Source: Pseudomonadota bacterium (GTDB lineage: Bacteria; Pseudomonadota; Gammaproteobacteria; Burkholderiales; Burkholderiaceae_B). Taken from it: 11,368 bases of DNA. The position numbers and the translations under genes are program-made. Location: assembly GCA_023386765.1 (NCBI GenBank), contig JAEWJD010000012.1:1-11368 (forward strand), written 5' to 3'. Shown here piece by piece: positions 1-6,035 of this stretch. A model generated the notes under the pieces. That model was not told where the DNA came from. It made no database searches and worked only from the letters and a program-made list of their open reading frames with translations. Positions within the stretch are counted from its first letter, which is position 1; every line of letters begins with the position of its first letter.

Positions 1-410
1 TCGACAACGCTGCCATGCAGCTGGTGCGCAATCCGCGCCAGTTCGATGTGATCGTCACCGGCAATCTGTTCGGCGATATCCTGTCCGACGAGGCGGCCAT
101 GCTGACCCGCTCCATCGGCATGTTGCCTTCGGCCTCGCTCAATGCCGATGGCCAGGGTCTGTACGAGCCCAGCCATGGCTCGGCGCCTGACATCGCCGGC
201 CAGAACCTGGCCAATCCGCTGGCCACCATCCTGTCGGCAGCCATGCTGCTGCGCTATTCGCTCGATCAGGCGGCTCAGGCGGATCGGATCGAGGCCGCAG
301 TGCGCAAGGTGCTGGCCGATGGCCTGCGTACGCCCGACCTGTACGAGGAAGGCACCACCAAGGTGAGCACCTCGCAGATGGGCGATGCCGTGCTCAAGGC
401 GCTGGCCTGA
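1..410 (+). CDS. leuB: 3-isopropylmalate dehydrogenase, C-terminal part (5' end outside window)
   Basis: LeuB oxidises and decarboxylates 3-isopropylmalate to 2-oxoisocaproate with NAD+ in cytosolic leucine synthesis. The gene enters the window already open (first full codon at position 3) and runs 135 codons to a TGA at 408-410. The isocitrate/isopropylmalate dehydrogenase signature is clear: NLFGDILSDEAAML, then SIGMLPSASL, the nucleotide-side motif EPSHGSAPDIAG, and NPLATILSAAMLLRYS. One residue in the signature is odd: it reads LTRSIGM where the family has a glycine (LTGSIGM), from a cgc codon. The neighbour asd follows 140 nt downstream on the same strand. This is the usual leuCDB-asd order in Burkholderiales; leuC and leuD would be expected upstream, outside the window. 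Identity is very secure. Confidence 0.97.
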   Translation, partial: DNAAMQLVRNPRQFDVIVTGNLFGDILSDEAAMLTRSIGMLPSASLNADGQGLYEPSHGSAPDIAGQNLANPLATILSAAMLLRYSLDQAAQADRIEAAVRKVLADGLRTPDLYEEGTTKVSTSQMGDAVLKALA

Positions 411-417
411 GTGCGTC

Positions 418-451
418 CCGCCAGCCGGATGCCCGGCATCGCGGCTGGCGG
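418..451 (+). terminator. Strong hairpin after leuB, possible terminator or 3' end stabiliser
   Basis: CCGCCAGCCG (418-427) pairs perfectly with CGGCTGGCGG (442-451). The stem extends inward through GATG/CATC with a single bulged G, leaving a CCCGG loop. It starts 8 nt after the leuB stop. No T-tract follows, so it may act as a Rho-assisted end or an mRNA stabiliser rather than a classical intrinsic terminator. Confidence 0.5.
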
Positions 452-471
452 ACCCATATTGTTTGAATGCG

Positions 472-501
472 TTGCAGCATCGCGGCGCGCATTCTGATAA
501 A
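472..501 (+). promoter_or_regulatory. Candidate sigma-70 promoter for asd
   Basis: TTGCAG (472-477) and GATAAA (496-501) are separated by 18 nt, in an A/T-rich pocket between the leuB hairpin and asd. The fit to consensus is moderate. It implies that asd has its own start although it is collinear with leuB. Confidence 0.3.
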
Positions 502-550
502 TTCTTGCCCTTACCCCGTTTTTTTACTCCAGACCCCTAAGAGCCCTGAA

Positions 551-1681
551 ATGACGCAAGCCGTAGGCCTCGTCGGTTGGCGCGGAATGGTCGGTTCTGT
601 CCTCATGCAGCGTATGCGTGAAGAGAACGACTTCGCACTGATCGATCCCGTGTTCTTCTCCACCAGCAATGCCGGTGGTGCCGCGCCCACTTGGGCCGAT
701 GGCGCCGGCCCGCTGCAAGATGCAAACGATATCGAGGCCCTCAAAAAACTGCCGATTATCGTGACCGCGCAGGGCGGCGACTACACCAGCGCGGTGTATC
801 CCAAGCTGCGCGCGGCGGGCTGGAACGGCATCTGGATCGACGCGGCAAGCACCCTGCGCATGGCCGACGACGCCATCATCGTGCTGGATCCGGTCAATCG
901 TCCGGTGATCGACGCTGCCCTGAAGCGCGGCGTGCGTAACTTCGTGGGCGGCAATTGCACCGTCAGCTGCATGCTGATGGGCCTGGCAGGCCTGTTCAAC
1001 AACGACCTGGTCGACTGGATGACCTCCATGACCTACCAGGCGGCGTCTGGCGGCGGTGCGCAGCATATGCGCGAGCTGCTGACCCAGTTCGGCCTGCTGA
1101 ACGAGGCTGTCCGCCCGCTGTTGGACAACCCCGCTGCCGCCATCCTGGATATCGACCGTGGCATCCTGGCCAAGCAGAAAGATCCCGGCCTGCCGCATGA
1201 GCATTTCGGCGTCCCGCTGGGCGGCAACCTGATTCCCTGGATCGACAAGGACCTGGGTAACGGGATGTCGCGCGAAGAGTGGAAGGCCGAGGCCGAAACC
1301 AACAAGATCCTGGGCCGCGGCGAAGCCTTCGGCACCGCGCCCACGCCGATCGACGGCCTGTGCGTGCGTATCGGCGCCATGCGCTGCCACAGCCAGGCGC
1401 TGACCATCAAGCTCAAGCGCGATGTGCCGCTGGACGAAATCGAGGACATGATCGCCGCCGGCACGCAGTGGGCCAAGGTCGTGCCCAACACGCGTGAAGC
1501 CACGGTCGAGCAACTGACGCCGGTGGCTGTCACGGGCACGCTCGATATCCCCGTCGGCCGCCTGCGCAAGCTGTCCATGGGCTCGCAGTACCTGGGCGCC
1601 TTCACGGTGGGCGACCAGCTGCTGTGGGGCGCGGCCGAGCCGTTGCGCCGCATGCTGCGCATTGCGCTGTCCGAGGCTTGA
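551..1681 (+). CDS. asd: Aspartate-semialdehyde dehydrogenase
   Basis: Asd reduces L-aspartyl-4-phosphate to aspartate semialdehyde with NADPH, the branch-point step to lysine/diaminopimelate, threonine and methionine. The protein is 376 aa, close to the roughly 370 aa of the gammaproteobacterial-type enzyme. The N-terminal NADP loop is GLVGWRGMVGS (residues 6-16). The catalytic cysteine is Cys136 in GGNCTVSCML, and the acid/base histidine is His280 in RIGAMRCHSQ. The ATG at 551 is chosen because MTQAVGLVGWRGMVGS matches the family N-terminus; an AAGAG ribosome site lies at 539-543. An open frame extends further upstream from 467, but that stretch is not family-like. The gene stands between the leuB hairpin and a canonical terminator, so it is probably monocistronic or a leuB read-through unit. 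Confidence 0.97.
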   Translation: MTQAVGLVGWRGMVGSVLMQRMREENDFALIDPVFFSTSNAGGAAPTWADGAGPLQDANDIEALKKLPIIVTAQGGDYTSAVYPKLRAAGWNGIWIDAASTLRMADDAIIVLDPVNRPVIDAALKRGVRNFVGGNCTVSCMLMGLAGLFNNDLVDWMTSMTYQAASGGGAQHMRELLTQFGLLNEAVRPLLDNPAAAILDIDRGILAKQKDPGLPHEHFGVPLGGNLIPWIDKDLGNGMSREEWKAEAETNKILGRGEAFGTAPTPIDGLCVRIGAMRCHSQALTIKLKRDVPLDEIEDMIAAGTQWAKVVPNTREATVEQLTPVAVTGTLDIPVGRLRKLSMGSQYLGAFTVGDQLLWGAAEPLRRMLRIALSEA

Positions 1682-1703
1682 GGCGAGTTCCGCTCCTGCA
1701 ATC

Positions 1704-1733
1704 GAAAGGCACCGGAAGGTGCCTTTCTTTTTT
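1704..1733 (+). terminator. Intrinsic terminator of asd
   Basis: AAAGGCACC (1705-1713) pairs with GGTGCCTTT (1718-1726) around a GGAA loop, with a further G1704-C1727 pair. A run of six T follows at 1728-1733. It lies 23 nt after the asd stop and is a textbook Rho-independent terminator. Confidence 0.93.
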
Positions 1734-1798
1734 CGGCGCAGTCCGGCCGCTGGCATCAAGCCGGGCGAGGCCGGTGGGGGAATGGGTTTGGTTTATCA

Positions 1799-1810
1799 AT
1801 CGGGCCCGAT
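1799..1810. promoter_or_regulatory. Perfect 12-bp palindrome upstream of fimV, possible operator
   Basis: ATCGGGCCCGAT is a perfect palindrome 53 nt upstream of the fimV start. It lies between a weak TTGGTT (1788-1793) and CATTAC (1812-1817), which could form a promoter with an 18-nt spacer. A dimeric regulator could bind here. The promoter call itself is weak. Confidence 0.25.
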
Positions 1811-1863
1811 CCATTACACTTTTCACCAGCCTTGCCTTGGTTCAGAACACGGAGTCCTCCCTT

Positions 1864-3531
1864 ATGCGTTCGTCTTCGCGCCACTCGCGGCCCCGTTGCT
1901 TTGCATTGAATGCCCGTCGCCAGATGTTGGCGCTGGCCCTGGTGGCAGGTCTCGCCCCGGGTGCCTGGACGGATGCGCAGGCCGCGCGTCTGGGCCATGC
2001 CCGCGTGGTGTCGGCTCCGGGCGAACCCTTGAGGATCGCCTTGCCCGTGCTGGATATCACGCCGGATGAGGCGCAGGGACTGCAGTGGGCACTGGCTGAA
2101 CCCGACGCCTGGCAGAGTGCTGGCCTGACGCCGCCGGCCCCTCTGGCCACGCTGCGCCTGCAGGAGCAGCCGCAGACGGACCCGGGACGCCGGCAGTTGA
2201 TCCTGAGCGCGCCTGAACCCTTGCAGCAACCGTCTGCCGATGTCCTGCTGTCCTTGCGCACGCCGGCCGGCCAGCGTCTGCTGCAGGTGACGGTGATGGT
2301 GCCGCGCAGCGAATTGAACGTGCGTCCGGCGCAGTTGGGGCGCGCGGCGGCAGCGCCGGGGGATGCCCCTGCCGGCGCCAGCATCCGGGTGCGGCAGGGC
2401 GATACGCTGTATGGCATCGCGCAACGCAATCAGGTGGCCGGCGCGAATATCCACCAGATGCTGGTCGCCTTGTGGCGTGCCAACCCGAATGCCTTCAGCG
2501 GCGACAACATGAGCCGCCTGAAAGCGGGTGCGCGCCTGACCCTGCCGGATGCGCAGGCGGTGCGCGCCATCGACCCGGCCGAGGCGCGTCGCATCTATAT
2601 CGAACATGTCGAGGCCTATGCGCGCTATCGCGCCGGCCTGGGGCAGGCGGCTGGCGGTACGCGCGTGGCTGGCGGGTCGGCTGCCGCCGGGAAGGTCTCG
2701 GGCGCGGATACGCCGGCTGGCGCCAGCCTGGAGTCGGCCCAGGACAAACTCCGCCTGTCTGGCGCAGCGGGTCATGATGCCCGCGGCGATGATCAGGCCT
2801 CACAGGCGCGCGCGCTGGCTGATGCCAGCGGCCGCGTGGGTGAGTTGGAGTCCAACGTGCAGGCCCTGAAAGAAGCCGGACAGGGCGCCGGCGTACCGGC
2901 TGGCAGCGATGGCGAGCGCGCCGCAGCAGGTCAGGCGGCTGGTGCCGCCGCGGCGGCCATGGCAGGGGCCGCAGCGGGGGCGAGCGCCAGCGCTCCGCAA
3001 GAGGCGGTGGCGGCATCTCCGAATGCCGCTGCGCCAGCAGGCGCCACTGGCAATGCTGTCACGGCCCCGGGCAATGCTGGGGCAGGTACGGCGTCGTCCA
3101 GCGGTGCTGCGGTGGCCGCCGGTAGTCCCGCAGGCGCGGCGACAGGTAGCGCATCAGGAGTATCGCCCCGCGCAGCAAACGGCTCGGGCGGGGCGGCAAG
3201 CGCCGCCGATGCCCAGCAGGCCAAGCCGGCGCCATCCCGGGATGCCGAGAGCAGCCTGCCGGCCTGGCTGGCCAATAACCTGTTGATCATCGTCACGGGC
3301 ATCCTGGCCTTGCTGGTGCTGATCATTGCCTTTGCGCTGCGCCGTGCCGGGCAGCGTCGCGGCGACGACACCGAAAACAGCGACGACACGGATGACACCG
3401 AGGATACCGACGACGGCGATGATCCGCCGCGCGCGGGTCCCGCCCTGGATGAGACCGCCCTGGCCAGGCGTCTGGAGTCCATCAACCTGGATCTGGATGC
3501 GCCGTCTTCGGACGCGGCGCGTCGCCCGTAA
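1864..3531 (+). CDS. fimV: FimV-like protein with LysM domain, short form without C-terminal TPR region
   Basis: FimV-type proteins anchor in the inner membrane, bind peptidoglycan through LysM and organise polar assemblies such as type IV pili and type II secretion. This copy is 555 aa. Residues 1-40 look like a long signal sequence (hydrophobic core 21-31, AQA|AR cleavage). Residues 41-150 are the FimV N-terminal region; a LysM domain is at about 173-229 (VRQGDTLYGIAQRNQ...WRANPNAF...GARLTLPD). A short coiled coil (about 315-337) precedes an Ala/Gly/Ser-rich linker (340-455). One membrane helix lies at 472-492, then a very acidic stretch (about 501-520) and a short end with LARRLESINLDLD. 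Pseudomonas FimV is about 900 aa with a cytoplasmic TPR region, which is absent here. The ATG at 1864 is preceded by GGAG (1851-1854). The open frame upstream of it crosses the asd terminator and is not coding. The position between asd and truA fits the group. Confidence 0.85.
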   Translation: MRSSSRHSRPRCFALNARRQMLALALVAGLAPGAWTDAQAARLGHARVVSAPGEPLRIALPVLDITPDEAQGLQWALAEPDAWQSAGLTPPAPLATLRLQEQPQTDPGRRQLILSAPEPLQQPSADVLLSLRTPAGQRLLQVTVMVPRSELNVRPAQLGRAAAAPGDAPAGASIRVRQGDTLYGIAQRNQVAGANIHQMLVALWRANPNAFSGDNMSRLKAGARLTLPDAQAVRAIDPAEARRIYIEHVEAYARYRAGLGQAAGGTRVAGGSAAAGKVSGADTPAGASLESAQDKLRLSGAAGHDARGDDQASQARALADASGRVGELESNVQALKEAGQGAGVPAGSDGERAAAGQAAGAAAAAMAGAAAGASASAPQEAVAASPNAAAPAGATGNAVTAPGNAGAGTASSSGAAVAAGSPAGAATGSASGVSPRAANGSGGAASAADAQQAKPAPSRDAESSLPAWLANNLLIIVTGILALLVLIIAFALRRAGQRRGDDTENSDDTDDTEDTDDGDDPPRAGPALDETALARRLESINLDLDAPSSDAARRP

Positions 3532-3543
3532 CCCCGTTTTTTC

Positions 3544-4350
3544 ATGACGCGAATTGCATTGGGGCTGTCCTATGACGGCTCAGCCTGGCAGGGTTGGCAG
3601 ACTCAGCCGCACGGACAGACCGTGCAAGACACCCTGGAGGCCGCCTTGGGGCAGTTCGCCGGTACGGGGCTGCCGCTGGCCACGACCTGTGCAGGGCGTA
3701 CCGATACCGGTGTGCATGCCGCGATGCAGGTGGTGCACCTGGACACGGACCTGCTGCGTCGTGACGAATCCTGGGTGCGGGGGGTCAATGCTTTCCTGCC
3801 GCCCAGTATCAGCGTGCTTTGGGCGCAGCACGTCAGTGAGGCGTTCCATGCCCGTTTCGCGGCCCAGTCGCGCAGCTACGTCTACCTGCTGTGGCGTGGC
3901 CGCGTCCGGCCTGCGCTCTGGGCCGGCCGCGCGGGCTGGTGTTTCCAGCCGCTGGACGTGGCGGCGATGCAGCAGGCCGCACAGGCGTTGTTGGGTGAGC
4001 ATGATTTCTCCAGCTTTCGCTCGTCGCAATGCCAGGCCAAGCACCCGGTGCGCACGTTGCAGCGGCTGGATATCGCCGAGAGAGGTCCGTTTCTGGTGTT
4101 TTCGTTGACGGCCAATGCCTTTCTGCACCATATGGTGCGCAACATCATGGGTGCCTTGCTGCAGATCGGGCAGGGACGCGAGTCGGTGGCCTGGATGGGC
4201 GAGGTGCTGCGCGCGCGCGACCGCCGGCTGGCTGCTCCCACCTTTTCGCCTGACGGCCTCTACCTTGCCTCGGTGGCGTATCCGGATGCCTATGGCCTGC
4301 CCGACATGGATGACGCAGCTGGACAGTTGGCGCCGTTGCTGGGGGGCTGA
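3544..4350 (+). CDS. truA: tRNA pseudouridine(38-40) synthase TruA
   Basis: TruA isomerises uridines 38, 39 and 40 in the anticodon arm of many tRNAs. The protein is 268 aa, the usual length (E. coli 270). The N-terminus IALGLSYDGSAWQGWQTQ is the family start. The catalytic aspartate is Asp54 in CAGRTDTGVHA. Further family blocks are VNAFLPPSISVLWA, HARFAAQSRSYVYLL, HDFSSFRSSQC and HHMVRNIMGALLQIGQG. The start is only 12 nt after the fimV stop. No purine-rich ribosome site precedes it; the bases upstream are a run of six T. Translational coupling to fimV, or S1-assisted initiation, is therefore inferred. Identity is very secure. Confidence 0.97.
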   Translation: MTRIALGLSYDGSAWQGWQTQPHGQTVQDTLEAALGQFAGTGLPLATTCAGRTDTGVHAAMQVVHLDTDLLRRDESWVRGVNAFLPPSISVLWAQHVSEAFHARFAAQSRSYVYLLWRGRVRPALWAGRAGWCFQPLDVAAMQQAAQALLGEHDFSSFRSSQCQAKHPVRTLQRLDIAERGPFLVFSLTANAFLHHMVRNIMGALLQIGQGRESVAWMGEVLRARDRRLAAPTFSPDGLYLASVAYPDAYGLPDMDDAAGQLAPLLGG

Positions 4351-4432
4351 GCCGCAAGGGCTGCCAGGCGCACCATTCCTTTTACCCGTCCCAGGCCCTG
4401 CCGGGCGCGCAAGACAGGGGAAGGGCCATCTG

Positions 4433-4463
4433 TTCCCAGGCTCCTGGCCAGGGGCGTTAGAAT
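4433..4463 (+). promoter_or_regulatory. Weak candidate promoter for trpF
   Basis: The truA-trpF gap (4351-4578) holds one promoter-like site: TTCCCA (4433-4438) and TAGAAT (4458-4463) with a 19-nt spacer that contains the palindrome CCTGGCCAGG (4443-4452). The transcribed leader could fold GCCGGCGT (4476-4483) against ACGCCCGGC (4494-4502, one bulge). No intrinsic terminator for truA was found in this gap. Confidence 0.25.
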
Positions 4464-4578
4464 TCTCGCTGGCGTGCCGGCGTGGCTGGCATGACGCCCG
4501 GCGACTTCAATTCCGACGGTGGCACGGCCGGGCAGCATCCCGCCGCCGCGTTGATATGACATGCTGCAAGGAGTGGAA

Positions 4579-5244
4579 ATGGCAGTCCGAACCCGCGTGA
4601 AAATATGCGGCCTGACGCGCGAGGCCGATATCGACCAGGCGGTGCAGGCCGGCGCCGATGCCATCGGCTTTGTGTGTTTTGCGGGTAGCAAGCGCTATGT
4701 CGATCCGGCGCGCGCCGCCGAGTTGCGCCGGCGTGTGCCGGCTTTCGTAAGCGTGGTGGCGCTTTTCGTCAATCCGACGCCGCAAGCGGTACGGCAGGTG
4801 CAGCAGGAAGTCGGGCCGGATCTCCTGCAGTTTCATGGCGATGAGAGTCCCGCGGAGTGCCGGCGCTACGGGCAGCGTTATCTGCGCGCGTTCCGGGTCG
4901 GCGCGCCCGGCCTGGACAGCGCCGCATCCCTGGCGGCGGTCTGTGCTGGCTATGACGACGCAGCCGGCTGGTTGTTCGACAGCTACAGTGCGGGCTTTGG
5001 CGGCAGCGGCCAGGGTTTTGATCATCGTTTGCTGGCCGAGGTGCAGCAAGACCCCCGGGCACGGCCTCTGGTGCTGGCCGGCGGCCTGCATGCGGACAAT
5101 CTGGACGGGGTGCTCGCGCAGGTACGGCCCTGGGCGGTCGATGTCAGCAGCGGCGTGGAAAGCGCGCCGGGCCTGAAAGACGCGGCCAAACTCGCGGCTT
5201 TCTTCGATGGCATAAAAAAATTCGACCACGACTTGCGCACCTGA
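4579..5244 (+). CDS. trpF: Phosphoribosylanthranilate isomerase
   Basis: TrpF carries out the Amadori rearrangement of N-(5'-phosphoribosyl)anthranilate to CdRP, the third step of tryptophan synthesis from chorismate. The protein is 221 aa with a TIM-barrel pattern. Visible are the catalytic general base Cys10 in VKICGLTRE, LLQFHGDES (83-90), the likely general acid Asp134 in LFDSYSAG, the phosphate loop GGSG (141-144), LAGGL (166-170) and DVSSGVES (188-195). The ATG at 4579 is chosen because AAGGAG (4568-4573) precedes it at ideal spacing; an earlier in-frame ATG at 4561 has no ribosome site and would add unrelated residues. In Burkholderiales trpF is normally followed by trpB and trpA. Here a tRNA gene follows instead, so trpF is separated from the rest of that operon. 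Confidence 0.96.
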   Translation: MAVRTRVKICGLTREADIDQAVQAGADAIGFVCFAGSKRYVDPARAAELRRRVPAFVSVVALFVNPTPQAVRQVQQEVGPDLLQFHGDESPAECRRYGQRYLRAFRVGAPGLDSAASLAAVCAGYDDAAGWLFDSYSAGFGGSGQGFDHRLLAEVQQDPRARPLVLAGGLHADNLDGVLAQVRPWAVDVSSGVESAPGLKDAAKLAAFFDGIKKFDHDLRT

Positions 5245-5261
5245 AAAAACCTCTATATAAT
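5233..5261 (+). promoter_or_regulatory. Strong promoter for tRNA-Val
   Basis: TTGCGC (5233-5238) and a perfect TATAAT (5256-5261) lie 17 nt apart. The -35 element is inside the last codons of trpF. Transcription would start near 5268, giving a leader of roughly 78 nt before the mature tRNA. Confidence 0.7.
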
Positions 5262-5345
5262 TCTTTTTCTTCGCTGCACGAACACAGCGACACAAACAAA
5301 GCCCTCAGGCAGCGTTTGAAAGTTGCAAGGTTCGTCAGGCGCTGA

Positions 5346-5422
5346 AGGCGGTTAGCTCAGATGGTTAGAGCGCTACGTTGACATCGTAGAGGTCGTTGGT
5401 TCGATTCCAATACCGCCTACCA
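5346..5422 (+). tRNA. tRNA-Val, anticodon GAC
   Basis: A complete 77-nt cloverleaf with encoded CCA. The acceptor AGGCGGT (5346-5352) pairs with ACCGCCT (5412-5418), followed by discriminator A and CCA. The D stem is GCTC/GAGC. The anticodon stem is CTACG/CGTAG with loop TTGACAT, which places GAC at 5380-5382 and reads GUC/GUU valine codons. The T arm is GTTGG, loop TTCGATT, CCAAT, with one G-U closing pair. All parts are standard, so the gene should be functional. Accessory DNA begins just downstream, in keeping with tRNA genes being common insertion sites. Confidence 0.97.
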
Positions 5423-5432
5423 GATTATTGCA

Positions 5433-5453
5433 AAGCAGTGTCAGGCACTGCTT
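5433..5453 (+). other. Perfect hairpin between tRNA-Val and its terminator
   Basis: AAGCAGTG (5433-5440) and CACTGCTT (5446-5453) form an 8-bp perfect stem with loop TCAGG. It lies 10 nt after the CCA end and directly before the terminator. It may guide 3' trailer processing. Confidence 0.5.
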
Positions 5454-5454
5454 C

Positions 5455-5489
5455 AAAAGCCGCGTAAGTCTTTGACTTCGCGGCTTTTT
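5455..5489 (+). terminator. Intrinsic terminator of tRNA-Val
   Basis: AAAAGCCGCG (5455-5464) pairs with CGCGGCTTTT (5479-5488). The stem continues inward through AAGTC/GACTT with one bulged T, around a TTT loop. It ends in a five-T run (5485-5489). This is a long and very stable intrinsic terminator. Confidence 0.92.
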
Positions 5490-5559
5490 GCTTTCCGGCG
5501 CCGCCAAATAGCGCCAGAAGCTTTTGGTCCTCGCTCCGAATGAGTCTGGGTCAGAAGTA

Positions 5560-5990
5560 GAAATTTCCGATTCAGTGAGGTTGGCATTTTGGCCGTCGGC
5601 CAAGTGCTGGCACGCATAGTCGGCAGGTGCCTGCCACTTCAGCGCAGAGTGGGGACGAGCCTCGTTATAGTACGTCCGCCAGGCGTCGATTTTCTTCTTG
5701 GCGTTGGCAAATGACAAGAACCAGCGGCTGTTCAGGATCCATGACGAAGTCCATGCTCCAGCGCTTGTTTGCCAGAACATCCATGCAACATGGCCTTGTC
5801 CAGTGACAGGCACGCGACCAGGCGCTGGAGTCGATTGCATTCCTCTTGTCGCTGGCGAAGTCTTCGCAGCCTTCAGGGTCCAAGCTCCCGGATTGCTTCT
5901 TCCCGTTGTAGAAGGCGGCTTCGCTCACGCTTATCTTGCGGCAGACCTCAGGCACGGCAGTTCCCAGGATGCTGGAGATCCTCAAGAAGT
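5560..5990 (-). pseudogene. Decayed IS3-family transposase (orfA and orfB pieces fused by internal deletions)
   Basis: Three transposase pieces survive on the minus strand. An orfA helix-turn-helix piece, VPEVCRKISVSEAAFYN followed by SLDP, lies at about 5955-5877. The orfA end, LVACLSLDKAMLH, lies around 5840-5785 in another frame. From 5784 the reading shifts into orfB, NKRWSMDFVMD, which holds the first catalytic aspartate of the DDE triad. At about 5736 the sequence jumps to the orfB tail (LNSRWFLSFANAKKKI, then AWRTYYNEARPHSALKW, 5735-5613). The middle of orfB, with the second Asp and the Glu, is gone. An intact IS3-family element is about 1.2-1.5 kb; only about 430 bp is recognisable here. 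It cannot encode an active transposase. The element's outer ends were not identified. Assignment to the IS3 family is firm; the subgroup is not. Confidence 0.85.
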
Positions 5991-6023
5991 TATCGGTGTT
6001 ACAGTTCGCCGGATTTGATTGAT

Positions 6024-6027
6024 GGAG
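6024..6027 (+). promoter_or_regulatory. Ribosome binding site deciding the start of the barnase-like gene
   Basis: GGAG followed by an A-rich spacer sits 8 nt before the ATG at 6036. It supports that start over the in-frame open stretch reaching back to 5769, which runs through the IS remnant on the opposite strand. Confidence 0.75.
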
Positions 6028-6035
6028 AAAAAGTA

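Noticed and set aside
524..1759. Long open frame (411 codons) on the minus strand opposite asd
   Set aside because: It mirrors the codon pattern of a clear asd gene in GC-rich DNA, its protein is low-complexity with no family motifs, and it runs through the asd terminator.
1624..1863. Upstream extension of the fimV frame
   Set aside because: It overlaps the asd end and its terminator. The ATG at 1864 has a ribosome site and begins a signal sequence.
3499..3542. UUCG hairpin plus T-run at the end of fimV as an intrinsic terminator
   Set aside because: The T-run is 16 nt beyond the stem rather than adjacent, so it does not fit the classical form.
5395..5422. Possible attachment-site duplication of the tRNA-Val 3' end
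   Set aside because: No second copy of the T-arm and acceptor sequence was found by eye within the window, and no integrase gene is present.
5769..6035. In-frame upstream extension of the barnase-like gene
   Set aside because: It reads antisense through the IS remnant with no homology. The ATG at 6036 has GGAG and a clean signal peptide.
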